From Nevskia ramosa DSM 11499 (GTDB taxonomy: Bacteria; Pseudomonadota; Gammaproteobacteria; Nevskiales; Nevskiaceae), in assembly GCF_000420645.1 (NCBI RefSeq), contig NZ_ATVI01000011.1:124001-188000 (forward strand): 64,000 nt of DNA, written 5' to 3'. A program made the translations under genes and the position numbers. Below, in pieces: positions 1 through 10,746 of the stretch (its first letter is position 1; each line of letters opens with the position of its first letter). Under the pieces are notes generated by a model, which was given only the letters and a program-made list of their open reading frames with translations, was not told the origin of the DNA and ran no database searches.

Positions 1-501
1 GTGGGTCTTGGCGTGCTCGCCGAGCCAGACCTCGCCGAAGCCGCCACCGCCAAGCCGCTGGCGGAACTGCCAGTGCGGGCGCGACGGAATCGCATCGCCG
101 GCCGCAAAGCCGAAGCCGTTTGCGGCCGATGGCGTGCTCACCTCGCCGCGGCCGGTCACCTGGCTGCTGACCTCGGCAGCCAGGCGATAACCATAGCCGT
201 AGACCGTTCGGATCAGCAGTTGCTCGCTGTCGCCGATCGCCTGGCGCAGGCGGCCGACGCACTTGGTCAACGATGCCTCGGTGACGATCCGGCCCGGCCA
301 CAGTGCATCAAGGATCTCGTCCTTGGTAACCACGTCGCCGGCATGGGCGAGCAGCAGGCGCAGCAGTTCCTGCGGCCGGTATTCGAGCGGCACGACGACG
401 CCGTCGACCGTCAGGGTCAGGCTGGCTTCGTCGAACTGCACGCGCCCGAAGCGCCACAGGATCGGGTTGCCGGGAGCGGGCTTGTCGAGCGACTGGGTCA
501 T
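1..501 (-). CDS. Winged-helix DNA-binding domain fused to Ser/Thr protein kinase (5' part only)
   Basis: The frame opens with ATG at 501 and runs uninterrupted off the left edge of the window, so only 167 N-terminal residues are present. Residues about 17-107 read as an OmpR/CadC-type winged helix (Trans_reg_C), with the recognition-helix and wing signature ending in TVYGYGYRL near 99-107. After a roughly 35-residue linker comes RLGGGGFGEVW (149-159), the glycine-rich nucleotide loop that starts a eukaryotic-like Ser/Thr kinase. The rest of the kinase is outside the window. The expected role is a one-protein regulator coupling phosphorylation with DNA binding, but this is inferred from the domain order. 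It is divergent from the secreted repeat protein at 684, with tandem repeats between them. The coding assignment is secure; the target is unknown. Confidence 0.85.
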   Translation of the reverse strand, partial: MTQSLDKPAPGNPILWRFGRVQFDEASLTLTVDGVVVPLEYRPQELLRLLLAHAGDVVTKDEILDALWPGRIVTEASLTKCVGRLRQAIGDSEQLLIRTVYGYGYRLAAEVSSQVTGRGEVSTPSAANGFGFAAGDAIPSRPHWQFRQRLGGGGFGEVWLGEHAKTH

Positions 502-555
502 TGCCGGGCGTCTCCATGATGCCGGCCGACAAACACAAGGCCTTGATGTGATTCG

Positions 556-585
556 AGTTCCCGAGAATTCCGAACAATTCCGAAT
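556..585. promoter_or_regulatory. Three tandem 10-bp repeats between divergent genes, candidate operator
   Basis: Three consecutive 10-bp units, AGTTCCCGAG (556-565), AATTCCGAAC (566-575) and AATTCCGAAT (576-585), lie in the 182-nt gap between the winged-helix kinase and the repeat protein. OmpR-family winged helices usually bind direct repeats spaced 10-11 bp, so this is a natural operator candidate for the neighbouring regulator. No promoter boxes were identified with confidence. Confidence 0.45.
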
Positions 586-683
586 TTGGTCAGGATTGCC
601 GGCCCCGCAATTTCCATCATTCGCCCCGATCGCTGCAAGCCGGCGATGAAAGACCTCGCGGCAGAACTCCTGGGAGAGCGGAC

Positions 684-3600
684 ATGAAACGAATGGCAGG
701 CGACGAATACCGGGCAGCGGCGCTCCGGCCTAGACGGGAGGCCCGGCACCGGCTGGCGACGATGGTCGGCTGGCTGATGCTGGCCGCTGCGGTGTTCGCC
801 GCGGTGCCGGCCCAGGCGGCCGCCCGCGTCGTCTACTCGCTCGGTCTGCATTCCAATGATGCCCGCCAGGGCGGAAGCTTCTATGGCTCCGGCAACAGTT
901 CGAACAGCAATGGCGCGGTCCGCGGGCCGGATGGCAGCGTCTACGTCGCGACCAGCGGCCAGCTCAACGACGGCACCGTGCTCGCCCGCTATGCCGCCGA
1001 TGGCAGCTACACCGCGCTGCACTGGTTCAACGGCGGCCGGGCGCTGGACCTCGCCGGCACCACGATCAACGATCTTTCCGGGGCCCGCGGCACGCCGATC
1101 ATTGCCAGCGACGGCGCGTTGTACGGCGTCGCCGCGGCCGGCGGCGCCAATGGCAACGGCGGCGTCTATCGCGTGATCCTGTCCGGTGCCGATGCCGGCC
1201 AGTATCGGATCGTCTACAGCTTCAGCTGCGATACCGGCTGCGGCCCGTCCGGCAGCCTGGTCGAGAATGCCGATGGCCTGTTCTACGGCACCACCCGCAC
1301 CGGGCGCGGCAGCAACGATGTCGGCAGCGTCTACAGCCTGAGCAAGACCGGCACTCACGTGCTGCTGCACGGCTTTTCCAGCGCCAACCCGGCTGGCGGC
1401 AACGATCCGCAGTCGTCACTGACGCTCGGCGCCGATGGCGCCTACTACGGCAGCACCGTGTTCGGCGGCACCGGCGGCGGCGATGGCTGCAATGCCTGCG
1501 GCACGGTGTTCCGGATCACCACCGGCGGCGTCTTCACCACGCTGCACAGCATGACGGCCGGCGAAGGCAATCGGCCGATCGGCCGGCTGGCGCTCGGGGC
1601 CGACGGCAATCTCTACGGCACCAACGCCGCCGGCGGCGGCACCTCGACGTCCGGCAGCGTCTACAACGGCAGCGCCTTCCGGATCACTCCGGCCGGCACC
1701 TTCACCGTGCTGTTCCGCTTCATCGCCGACACCAGCATCGACGCCGCCAACACCGGCATCTATCCGGCCTCGGGCCTGATCACCGGCCCGGACGGCAACT
1801 TCTACGGCACCACCGAAAGCGCGGTGGCGACCAATGCCGTGCCGGGCTGCGCCGGTGCCGTGATCAATCTGACTTCGCTCGGCCCGGCCGGCACCGTCTA
1901 CCGGCTGACGCCGGCCGGCGCGCTGACCACGCTGTCCTGCTTCACCTACGACAGCGCCGGCCGCTATGCCGACGGCACTGGCCCGGATGCGGCCTTGACG
2001 CTCGGGGCCGATGGCGCTTTCTACGGCACCACGATCAGCGCAGGCCTGGTGCCGGCGGGCACCACGCCGACCAATCCGTCGGCGCCGTCGCAGGGCAGCG
2101 GCACCGTGTTCCGCGTCACCAGCAGCGGCAGCATTCGCCGCATCGCCACCTTCTCGGCACCGCCGAGCGAAGGCCGCACGGTCAGCGGCGCCTTGCTGCA
2201 GGCGGCGGATGGCACGTTCTACGGCGTCACCGCCTCGGGCACGCCGAAAGGCTACGGCGGCTCGATCTTCCGGCTGACCGCCAGCGGCACGCTGAGCACG
2301 CTGTACCAGTTCAGCGGCGGCGGCCAGCCCGAATCGGGCTTGAGCCTCGGTCCGGACGGCGCGTACTACGGCGTGGCGGAACTGGGTGGCGCGAATGGCC
2401 TGGGCTCGGTGTTCCGGATCACCGCGGCCGGCGAGTTCTCCACCGTCTACAGCTTCACCGGCGGCGGAAACGGGCTGCGTCCGAAAACCGCACTGACCCT
2501 GGGCAGCGACGGCTTGTTCTACGGCACTACCAGCGAGGGCGGCAGCGGCTCCGGAAGCGGCACGATCTTCCGGGTCTCCCCGACCGGCAGCTACACGCCG
2601 TTGCACAGCTTCGATCTGGCCACCAGCGGCAACCAGCCGCTGGGCAAGCTGCTGCTGGCCAGCGACGGCAATTTCTACGGCACCACCACCAGTTTCGGCG
2701 CCAACAGTTTCGGCACGCTGTACCGGCTGACCCCGGCCGGCGTGGTCACCGTGCTGCATGCCTTCCGGGGCGATACGACTGAGGGCGGCGGCCCGGCAGC
2801 CGGCGTCATCCAGGGTGCGGACGGTGCGCTGTACGGCACCACGGCCGGCGGCGGTTCCAACGCCGGTGGCACGGTGTATCGCGTGACGCTGGATGGCGCG
2901 TATTCGACGCTGTACAACTTCCGCAGCGGCGCGCCGGGCGAAAACCCGCGCAGTCCGCTGCTGCTCGGCCGCGACGGAAACTTCTACGGCACCGCGTCGA
3001 ACATCAGCTTCGGTGACAGCCGCGGCGTCGTCTACCGGCTGACGCCGCAAGGCCAGTACGCGGTCGTCTACCAATCTGCCAGCCTTGCCAACGAAGACGG
3101 CCTGGAGGACGAGCCGATCCAGGCCGCCGACGGTGATCTCTATGTGCCGACCCGCAGCGACGGCAGCTTCAACTTCGGCAGCGTGATCGCGATCAGCGGG
3201 CCAGCCGACCGCATCGGCGGCTTGACGGCGGCTGCCGGCACCGGCAGCGCCACGTTGAACTGGCCGGTCGCCCCGCGTGCCGTGACTTACAACGTCTACC
3301 AGGCGACCACCTCGGGAGCCCAGGGCAACACGCCGATCGCGACTGGCATCACCGCCGCCGGCCTGACCGGCAGCTATACCGTCACCGGCTTGACCGCCGG
3401 CACGTCCTATTACTTCACGATCATCGCGGTCAACGCGCTCGGCGAAACACAGTTCTCCAATGAAGCCAGCGCGACACCGACCGCCGCCGCCCCCACCGTC
3501 ACGATCGCGGCGAACCCGGCGAGCCTGGTGCTCGGGGCCGCATCGACCCTGAGCTGGTCATCGGCCGATGCCACCGCCTGCACCGCCAGCGGCAGCTGGA

Positions 3601-4340
3601 CCGGCGCACGCGCCACCAGCGGCACAGCCAGCGTCACCCCGTCCGCCACGGGTACTGCGAGCTACACGCTGAGCTGCACCGGTGCCGGCGGCAGTGCCGA
3701 CGCAACGGCCACGGTCACCGTCAGCGCCCCCGCCCCCACCGTGACGATCAGCGCCGCGCCGACCACGATCATGCTCGGCGACACCTCGACGATCAGCTGG
3801 ACCACCACCAACGCCACGAACTGCACGGCCAGCGGGGCCTGGAGCGACGCAAGGGCGACCACGGGCAATCAGCTGGTGGCGCCGACGACGAGCGGCAGCC
3901 TCGACTACACGCTCAACTGCACCGGCGACGGCGGCACCGCGAGCGCCACGACCACGGTCGCCGTCAACGACCCTCCGTTGCTGCCGGTGCCGACGGTCAC
4001 CCTGTCCGCAGCACCCGCTACGGTGACCCTGGGTAGTGCCTCGCGGCTGACCTGGTCGAGCACCGACGCGACCAGCTGCACCGCTAGCGGCGACTGGACC
4101 GGCGCGCGCGCCACCGGCGGCAACGTCGATGTCACACCGACTGCCACCGGTACCGCCCGCTACACGCTGAGCTGCACCGGCGGCGGTGGCACGGCGAACG
4201 CCACGGCCACGGTCACCGTCAACCCGGTGCCGTCGACCCCGCCGACGAAGAAAGGCGGCGGCGCATTCGGCTGGCTGTTCCTGATGTTCGGCAGCGCAGC
4301 AGCCGGCTGGCGTCATCGCCGTTCCCGGCCACGCGGCTGA
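684..4340 (+). CDS. Secreted GloVer-type repeat protein with FN3, three Ig-like domains and GlyGly-CTERM anchor
   Basis: The 1218-residue product starts at ATG 684 after GGGAGAG. A basic segment and a hydrophobic stretch (about 29-46) ending in AQAAA form a signal peptide. From about residue 70 to 845 there are 13-14 copies of a repeat of 40-60 residues with the pattern GxDGxxYGTT ... GTVFRxTxxGxxTxLHxF, matching the choice-of-anchor GloVer repeat family (TIGR03803 type), probably a beta-propeller or solenoid. Next comes one fibronectin type III domain (about 850-935), then three similar Ig-like domains of about 80 residues, each with a Cys pair in CTASG and LSCTG or LNCTG contexts. The C-terminus has GGG, a hydrophobic helix and an Arg-rich tail, the layout of a GlyGly-CTERM sorting signal handled by rhombosortase. 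A surface or secreted protein is likely; the ligand is unknown. Confidence 0.9.
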   Translation: MKRMAGDEYRAAALRPRREARHRLATMVGWLMLAAAVFAAVPAQAAARVVYSLGLHSNDARQGGSFYGSGNSSNSNGAVRGPDGSVYVATSGQLNDGTVLARYAADGSYTALHWFNGGRALDLAGTTINDLSGARGTPIIASDGALYGVAAAGGANGNGGVYRVILSGADAGQYRIVYSFSCDTGCGPSGSLVENADGLFYGTTRTGRGSNDVGSVYSLSKTGTHVLLHGFSSANPAGGNDPQSSLTLGADGAYYGSTVFGGTGGGDGCNACGTVFRITTGGVFTTLHSMTAGEGNRPIGRLALGADGNLYGTNAAGGGTSTSGSVYNGSAFRITPAGTFTVLFRFIADTSIDAANTGIYPASGLITGPDGNFYGTTESAVATNAVPGCAGAVINLTSLGPAGTVYRLTPAGALTTLSCFTYDSAGRYADGTGPDAALTLGADGAFYGTTISAGLVPAGTTPTNPSAPSQGSGTVFRVTSSGSIRRIATFSAPPSEGRTVSGALLQAADGTFYGVTASGTPKGYGGSIFRLTASGTLSTLYQFSGGGQPESGLSLGPDGAYYGVAELGGANGLGSVFRITAAGEFSTVYSFTGGGNGLRPKTALTLGSDGLFYGTTSEGGSGSGSGTIFRVSPTGSYTPLHSFDLATSGNQPLGKLLLASDGNFYGTTTSFGANSFGTLYRLTPAGVVTVLHAFRGDTTEGGGPAAGVIQGADGALYGTTAGGGSNAGGTVYRVTLDGAYSTLYNFRSGAPGENPRSPLLLGRDGNFYGTASNISFGDSRGVVYRLTPQGQYAVVYQSASLANEDGLEDEPIQAADGDLYVPTRSDGSFNFGSVIAISGPADRIGGLTAAAGTGSATLNWPVAPRAVTYNVYQATTSGAQGNTPIATGITAAGLTGSYTVTGLTAGTSYYFTIIAVNALGETQFSNEASATPTAAAPTVTIAANPASLVLGAASTLSWSSADATACTASGSWTGARATSGTASVTPSATGTASYTLSCTGAGGSADATATVTVSAPAPTVTISAAPTTIMLGDTSTISWTTTNATNCTASGAWSDARATTGNQLVAPTTSGSLDYTLNCTGDGGTASATTTVAVNDPPLLPVPTVTLSAAPATVTLGSASRLTWSSTDATSCTASGDWTGARATGGNVDVTPTATGTARYTLSCTGGGGTANATATVTVNPVPSTPPTKKGGGAFGWLFLMFGSAAAGWRHRRSRPRG

Positions 4341-4346
4341 TCGGGT

Positions 4347-4377
4347 AGCGGCGTCCGGTTCTCGACCGGACGCCGCT
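4347..4377 (+). terminator. Strong hairpin after the GloVer protein gene
   Basis: A perfect 13-bp stem (AGCGGCGTCCGGT with its complement) and a 5-nt loop begin 7 nt after the stop codon. No T-tract follows, so it is a hairpin of terminator type but not a canonical intrinsic terminator. Confidence 0.5.
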
Positions 4378-4412
4378 GACTCGCCACGGAATCAGCAGAG
4401 GAGCATCAGACC

Positions 4413-4643
4413 ATGACGCCATCCAATGTCACGGCATGCGAAGCGCCGCATCGCCGCGCAAGGGGACAAGGCCCGCCGGATCGCCGGGAGCCCCAGAGTG
4501 AGCCGCGCCACGACGGCAGTCGACCGATCCGTGTCGGCTTCGGCGCTTGTGCCAAGTCCGGATGCGGCTGCCGTCACTACGAAGGTTGGGCGGGTACCTG
4601 CGAGAACGCAGGCTGCCGACACACCATCGGCGATCACTGGTAA
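4413..4643 (+). CDS. Small Cys/His-rich protein, putative metal-binding
   Basis: A 76-residue frame starts at ATG 4413 with a good Shine-Dalgarno sequence (AGAGGAG, 4397-4403). The first 40 residues are basic, polar and apparently disordered. The last 30 residues contain CAKSGCGC, then Y, E, C, N, C and an ending GCRHTIGDHW. This spacing of five Cys and two His is typical of a small zinc-binding knuckle. I do not recognise a named family. The RBS and the ordered C-terminal motif argue for a real gene; overlapping frames on the same strand lack these marks. Confidence 0.5.
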   Translation: MTPSNVTACEAPHRRARGQGPPDRREPQSEPRHDGSRPIRVGFGACAKSGCGCRHYEGWAGTCENAGCRHTIGDHW

Positions 4644-4702
4644 AAGCCGCAAGGGCAGGACCGATCAGGTCTTGCAGCGCATTGGCTTCAGACGAACCGG
4701 AT

Positions 4703-5170
4703 TCAGCGCGCGTCGAGCAGGCCGAGCAGCGCCGTGGCGCTGTGGCGCAGGTTATCGACCCAGGGCAGGCCGATGATCTCGCGGCCGGTGATCGAATCCC
4801 TGAACGGCATCACTTCACCGCTGCCGATCACCAGCTGGTAGTCGACGGTGATTTCGGTGCCAGCCGGCAAGTCACTGCCAGCGAAGATGAAGCCGAGATG
4901 CCAGAGCGCGGTCGGCGCGAAGCTGTGGTTGACGTAGCACTCGTCCGACCATTCCGGCGTCAGCGAATACCAGTCCTCGAACCAGCGCACGCTCGACTCG
5001 GCTTCGATCGAATCGGCCGGGTACTGGCGCAGCTTCGCTTCCGGCCACACCGTGTGGATGTTGTCCGGCGCGATGATTACCCGGCCTTTCGCCACATCTT
5101 CGGCGAGGAACAGGCCCTTGCCGGCGAGCGGGATGGCGGAGGCGTCGACGCGGTACTGCGGGACGATCAT
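4703..5170 (-). CDS. SET-domain protein
   Basis: The 155-residue product consists almost entirely of a compact SET fold: GKGLFLAEDVAKG near residues 17-29 (the N-terminal SET strand), NHSFAPT near 81-87 (cofactor and pseudoknot NH motif) and GTEITVDYQ near 103-111 (the catalytic Tyr region). SET proteins transfer methyl groups from S-adenosylmethionine to lysine; the bacterial substrate here is unknown. There is no signal peptide. Its ATG overlaps the TGA stop of hslO by one base (TGATG), so translation is probably coupled to the chaperone gene. It is at the minimum size for a SET enzyme and lacks pre-SET and post-SET cysteine clusters. Confidence 0.8.
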   Translation of the reverse strand: MIVPQYRVDASAIPLAGKGLFLAEDVAKGRVIIAPDNIHTVWPEAKLRQYPADSIEAESSVRWFEDWYSLTPEWSDECYVNHSFAPTALWHLGFIFAGSDLPAGTEITVDYQLVIGSGEVMPFRDSITGREIIGLPWVDNLRHSATALLGLLDAR

Positions 5171-6048
5171 CAGTGCTTAAGCTGCGACTGCTCGCTGCCT
5201 TCGGCGACGAATAGAGTCGCCGCATCGCTGCGCGAATAGACGTAATCGCGGCCGCAGAACTCGCAGATGATCTCGACCTTGCCCTGCTCGGCAACGATCT
5301 TGTCGACCTCGTCGCGACCCAGCGACAGCAGCAGCAGCGAAATGCCTTCGCGCGAGCAGCGGCAGGCGATGTTGACTGGCTGCGCTTCGTGCAGCTGCCA
5401 GTCCTCGTTGGCGAACAGGCGGCGCATCAGCGTTTCCGGCTCGGCAGTCAGCAGTTCGTTGGTGCTCAAGGTGCCGGCGAGGATAGCCAGATGCTCCCAG
5501 ACTTCTTCGGTCGCCTTGGTGTGTTCCAGCGGCAGACGCTGGAGCATGAAGCCAGCGATGCGATCGCCGTCCGCGGCCAGCCGCACCAAGGTCGGCAGCT
5601 GTTCGCTCTGGGCGAAGTAGCCTTCCAGCGATTCGCTGAGACTGTCGCCGTCGATCGGCACCATCGCCTGACGGCTCGGCTGGGCGTCATCGGCCGGCTC
5701 CAGCATCAGGGCCAGCACGCCGTCGCTGAGCAGTTCGGCATAGCTGCCGTCGATCTGCGGCGCCGCCTTGGCCATCGCGCGGACGGTCAGCGGCGCGCCT
5801 TCACGCTGCACCACCTGGGCGACCAGCAACTTGATCGCCCGCTCGCCCTGGAACTGCAGATTGATCCGCCCTTCGAAACGGGTATGCGTCGCCAGCAACG
5901 GCATCGCCGCCATCGTCTGGGCAACGAGGCCGCGCACCGCCGGATCGTAGGCGCGCATGTCGAGCATCTCGGCAGCGCCGGTATCGATGACCACGAACGC
6001 GCCGTGCGCGATGTGGTTGTCGAACTTGAACGGAATCAGCAGGTTCAT
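5170..6048 (-). CDS. hslO: Redox-activated chaperone Hsp33
   Basis: The 292-residue product matches the Hsp33 family in length and layout. The N-terminal part is the chaperone core (LLIPFKFDNHIAHG onward). The C-terminal redox switch carries CRC (about residues 228-230) and CEFC (about 260-263), the CXC and CXXC pairs that hold zinc in the reduced state and form disulfides under oxidative stress, activating holdase function in the cytoplasm. The start at ATG 6048 gives the usual N-terminus. The gene ends one nt before the end of gatB upstream and overlaps the SET gene downstream, so it sits in a gatCAB-hslO-SET transcription order. Confidence 0.95.
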   Translation of the reverse strand: MNLLIPFKFDNHIAHGAFVVIDTGAAEMLDMRAYDPAVRGLVAQTMAAMPLLATHTRFEGRINLQFQGERAIKLLVAQVVQREGAPLTVRAMAKAAPQIDGSYAELLSDGVLALMLEPADDAQPSRQAMVPIDGDSLSESLEGYFAQSEQLPTLVRLAADGDRIAGFMLQRLPLEHTKATEEVWEHLAILAGTLSTNELLTAEPETLMRRLFANEDWQLHEAQPVNIACRCSREGISLLLLSLGRDEVDKIVAEQGKVEIICEFCGRDYVYSRSDAATLFVAEGSEQSQLKH

Positions 6049-6049
6049 G

Positions 6050-7498
6050 TCAGCCCGCCAGGCGTTCCTTGAGCAGGCGGTTCAGCGCATCCGGATTGGC
6101 CTTGCCCTGTGTCGCCTTCATCGCCTGGCCGACGAAGAAGCCGTACAGCTTGTCCTTGCCGCCCCGGTAGTCGGCGAGCTGCTGCGGATTCTTGGCGATC
6201 ACGTCGTCGATCGCGGCGATGATCGCCGACTCGTCGGTGACCTGAACCAGACCCTTGGCCTTGATGATTTCGTCGGCCGTGCCTTCGCCGGACACCATCG
6301 CCTCGAACACGTCCTTGGCGATCTTGCCGTTGATGGTCTTGTCGGCGATGCGCTTGAGCAGCGCAGCAAAGGCTTCCGCCGAGATCGGCGATTCCTCGAT
6401 GCCCTTGCTCATCTTGTTCAGCGCGCCGAGCAGATCGGTGGCCACCCAGTTCGCGCACAGCTTAGGCTCAGCACCGCTTGCCGCAACCACCGCTTCGTAA
6501 TACGCCGCCAGTTCGCGCGAGCTGGTCAGCGTCTTGGCGTCGTAGTCGGACAAACCGAACTCGGCGACGAAGCGCGCACGCTTGGCTTCCGGCAACTCGG
6601 GCAGAGATTTGCGGATCGCGTCGATGTAGTCCTGCGTGCAGATCACTGGCAGCAAATCCGGGTCCGGGAAATAGCGGTAGTCGTTGGCGTCTTCCTTCGA
6701 GCGCATCGCCTTGGTTTCACCGGTGTCCGGATTGAACAGACGGGTTTCCTGGCGAATGGTGCCGCCGGCCTCGATCACCTCGATCTGGCGTTCGATCTCG
6801 TACTCGATCGCTTTCTCGACATAGCGGAACGAGTTGACGTTCTTGGTCTCGGTGCGGGTACCGAACTTCGGCGCACCGATCTTGCGGACCGAGACGTTGG
6901 CATCGCAGCGGAACGAACCTTCCTGCATGTTGCCGTCGCAGATGCCGAGATAGACCACCAGCTGGTGCAGCTTCTTCAGGTAGGCAACCGCTTCCGCCGC
7001 AGTACGGATATCCGGCTCGGAAACGATCTCGATCAGCGGAGTACCGGCGCGGTTGAGATCGATGCCGGACGACTTCTGGAAGCCTTCATGCACCGACTTG
7101 CCGGCGTCTTCTTCCAGATGCGCACGAGTGATGCCGATGCGCTTGGTCGAACCGTCTTCCATCTCGATATCGAGATGGCCTTCGAACACGATCGGCAGCT
7201 CGTACTGCGAGATCTGATAGCCCTTCGGCAGATCGGGATAGAAGTAGTGCTTGCGCGCAAACACGCTGCGATCGGCGATCTTGGCGCCGACCGACAGGCC
7301 GAACGTCACCGCCTTCTTCACAGCATCAATATTCAGCACCGGCAGCATGCCCGGCATGCCGAGGTCGATCGGCGAAGCCTGGCTGTTCGGCTCCGCCCCG
7401 TAGGCGATTGCAGAACCGGAGAAAATCTTCGACTGCGTCGACAGCTGGCAGTGCACTTCTAGACCGATGACGGCTTCCCAACCGGCTGGAATGATCAT
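6050..7498 (-). CDS. gatB: Asp-tRNA(Asn)/Glu-tRNA(Gln) amidotransferase subunit B
   Basis: GatB binds the misacylated tRNA and performs the kinase/transamidation step in GatCAB. The product is 482 residues from ATG 7498, whose ATGA overlaps the gatA stop; a GTG or ATG further upstream would add only residues inside gatA. The N-terminal signature [13 protein letters not shown] (about 6-18) and the family motif [11 protein letters not shown] are intact, and the C-terminal YqeY-like tail domain ends with [10 protein letters not shown]. The presence of gatCAB implies an indirect route to Gln-tRNA or Asn-tRNA. Co-transcribed with gatC and gatA. Confidence 0.97.
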   Translation of the reverse strand: MIIPAGWEAVIGLEVHCQLSTQSKIFSGSAIAYGAEPNSQASPIDLGMPGMLPVLNIDAVKKAVTFGLSVGAKIADRSVFARKHYFYPDLPKGYQISQYELPIVFEGHLDIEMEDGSTKRIGITRAHLEEDAGKSVHEGFQKSSGIDLNRAGTPLIEIVSEPDIRTAAEAVAYLKKLHQLVVYLGICDGNMQEGSFRCDANVSVRKIGAPKFGTRTETKNVNSFRYVEKAIEYEIERQIEVIEAGGTIRQETRLFNPDTGETKAMRSKEDANDYRYFPDPDLLPVICTQDYIDAIRKSLPELPEAKRARFVAEFGLSDYDAKTLTSSRELAAYYEAVVAASGAEPKLCANWVATDLLGALNKMSKGIEESPISAEAFAALLKRIADKTINGKIAKDVFEAMVSGEGTADEIIKAKGLVQVTDESAIIAAIDDVIAKNPQQLADYRGGKDKLYGFFVGQAMKATQGKANPDALNRLLKERLAG

Positions 7499-8955
7499 GA
7501 CGCGTACTCCGTCGGCCACTTCGTGTGGAAGTCGGTGGCCTGCTGGTACTGATGCGCGACGTTCAGCATGCGCGCTTCGGCGAAGAAGTTGCCCATCAAC
7601 TGAAAGCCGGTCGGCAAGCCATCGACGAAACCGCAGGGCAGGCTCATCGCCGGGATGCCGGCCAGGTTGGCGGCGATCGTGTAGATGTCGTTGAGATACA
7701 TCGCCACCGGGTCATCGCTGTTCTCGCCGAATTTGAAGGCGACGTCGGTCGCGGTCGGGCTCAGCACCAGGTCGATGCCATCGGCGAAGGCGCGCTTGAA
7801 GTCGTCGTAGATCAGCCGGCGGACTTTCTGGGCCTGCAGGTAGTAGGCGTCGTAGTAGCCGTGGCTCAGCACATAGGTGCCGATCATGATGCGGCGCTGC
7901 ACTTCGGCGCCGAAGCCTTCGCCGCGGCTGCGCTTGTAGAGTTCTTCGAGCGACTTCGCACCGTCGGCGCGATGGCCGTAGCGCACGCCGTCGAAACGGG
8001 CGAGGTTCGAGCTGGCTTCGGCCGGGGCGACGACGTAATAGGTCGGCACGCTGAGCGGCGAATTCGGCAGCGAAATTTCCTTGAAGTTGGCGCCGAGCTG
8101 GGTCAGCGTGGCAATCGCCTGCTCGATCCGCTCGCGGACGCCGGCCGACATGCCGTCAGCGAAATACTCCTTCGGCAAGCCGATGGTCAGGCCGCGGATG
8201 CTGGTGTTCAGGCCGCTCACCAGGTCATCGACCGGGCGCTCCACACTCGTGGAATCCTTGGGATCGAAGCCGGACATCGCCTGCAGTACGTAGGCCGCAT
8301 CTTCGGCCGAGCGGGCGACGACGCCAGCCTGATCGAGGCTCGATGCGAACGCGATCATGCCGTAGCGGGAGACCCGGCCGTAGGTCGGCTTGATGCCGGT
8401 CAGGTTGGTCAGCGCGGCAGGCTGGCGGATCGATCCGCCGGTGTCGGTGGCGGTGGCGACCGGCGCCAAACCGGCCGCGACGCAGGCGACCGAACCACCG
8501 GAGGAACCGCCCGGCACGCGGGTCTTGTCCCAGGGATTGCAGACCGGGCCATAGAACGAGGTTTCGTTCGACGAGCCCATCGCGAACTCGTCCATGTTCA
8601 GCTTGCCGAGCATGACCATGCCGGCGGCGTCGAGCTTCTCGACGATGGTGGCGTCGTACGGCGCGATGAAGGTATCGAGCATCTTCGAGCCGCAGGCGGT
8701 GCGCACGCCTTTCGTGCAGAAGATGTCCTTCTGGCCGATCGGGATGCCGGTCAGCAGGCCGGCGTTGCCGGCGGCGAGCACGGCATCGGCCGCATCGGCC
8801 TGCTTCAGCGCGCGCTCGGCGGTGATCGTCACGTACGAGTTCAGCGCGCCGTCATGGGCGTCGATGCGCTTGAGGAAGTGCTGGGTCAGCTCGCGGGACG
8901 AGAATTTCTTCCCGCGCAGGCCGGCAGCGAGTTCGGCGATGGAATGTTTATGCAT
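7495..8955 (-). CDS. gatA: Asp-tRNA(Asn)/Glu-tRNA(Gln) amidotransferase subunit A
   Basis: GatA is the glutaminase subunit that supplies ammonia to GatB. It is an amidase-signature enzyme: the Gly/Ser-rich stretch [16 protein letters not shown] contains the cis-Ser, and [11 protein letters not shown] contains the nucleophilic Ser; the catalytic Lys is in [11 protein letters not shown] chose ATG 8955 (MHKHSIAEL), giving 486 residues, the normal size; the frame stays open to 9006 but the extra residues resemble nothing in the family. Its stop overlaps the gatB start as ATGA. Confidence 0.97.
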   Translation of the reverse strand: MHKHSIAELAAGLRGKKFSSRELTQHFLKRIDAHDGALNSYVTITAERALKQADAADAVLAAGNAGLLTGIPIGQKDIFCTKGVRTACGSKMLDTFIAPYDATIVEKLDAAGMVMLGKLNMDEFAMGSSNETSFYGPVCNPWDKTRVPGGSSGGSVACVAAGLAPVATATDTGGSIRQPAALTNLTGIKPTYGRVSRYGMIAFASSLDQAGVVARSAEDAAYVLQAMSGFDPKDSTSVERPVDDLVSGLNTSIRGLTIGLPKEYFADGMSAGVRERIEQAIATLTQLGANFKEISLPNSPLSVPTYYVVAPAEASSNLARFDGVRYGHRADGAKSLEELYKRSRGEGFGAEVQRRIMIGTYVLSHGYYDAYYLQAQKVRRLIYDDFKRAFADGIDLVLSPTATDVAFKFGENSDDPVAMYLNDIYTIAANLAGIPAMSLPCGFVDGLPTGFQLMGNFFAEARMLNVAHQYQQATDFHTKWPTEYAS

Positions 8956-9060
8956 GGGTTCTTGGTGATTCCGGGTTTCCCGGCAGGTTGAGCGACGCGA
9001 CAGCATTCGCTCGAACCCGCCGACTTATTGCGACGCAGCTACACCGCGTTGCAATAAGGC

Positions 9061-9348
9061 TTACTCGATGACTTTCGGGACCAGATACAGGCCGTCCCGG
9101 GTTTCCGGGGCGATCGCCTGATAGTCGTCGCGGCGATCGGTTTCGCTGATCGTGTCCGGACGCAGCCGCTGCACCATGTCCAGCGGGTGCGCCATCGGCG
9201 AGACGTTGGCGGTGTCGACCGACGACAGGCGATCGACCATTTCCAGAATGTTCGATAGTTGTCGTGCGTACGGCTCAACCTGCTCGGGATTCAGCTCCAG
9301 GCGCGCCAACTGGGCGACCTGGCGGATTTGTTCGGGGCTCAGACTCAT
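9061..9348 (-). CDS. gatC: Asp-tRNA(Asn)/Glu-tRNA(Gln) amidotransferase subunit C
   Basis: The 95-residue product starts at ATG 9348 (MSLSPEQIRQVAQLARLEL), the standard GatC N-terminus, and ends LYLVPKVIE. GatC wraps around GatA and GatB and stabilises the complex. The middle motif SVDTANVSPMAHPLDM is the conserved linker. It is the first gene of the gatCAB run; the open frame extends upstream, but without family similarity. The gene diverges from mreB. Confidence 0.95.
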   Translation of the reverse strand: MSLSPEQIRQVAQLARLELNPEQVEPYARQLSNILEMVDRLSSVDTANVSPMAHPLDMVQRLRPDTISETDRRDDYQAIAPETRDGLYLVPKVIE

Positions 9349-10719
<1,371 letters not shown>

Positions 10720-10746
10720 GCCTGGCTGGACGGCACGCTGATCGGA

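Noticed and set aside
1416-3074. A 552-codon open frame antisense to the GloVer protein gene
   Set aside because: High GC and repeated codons of the sense gene remove stops; the translation is low-complexity Ala/Gly/Arg with no RBS or fold.
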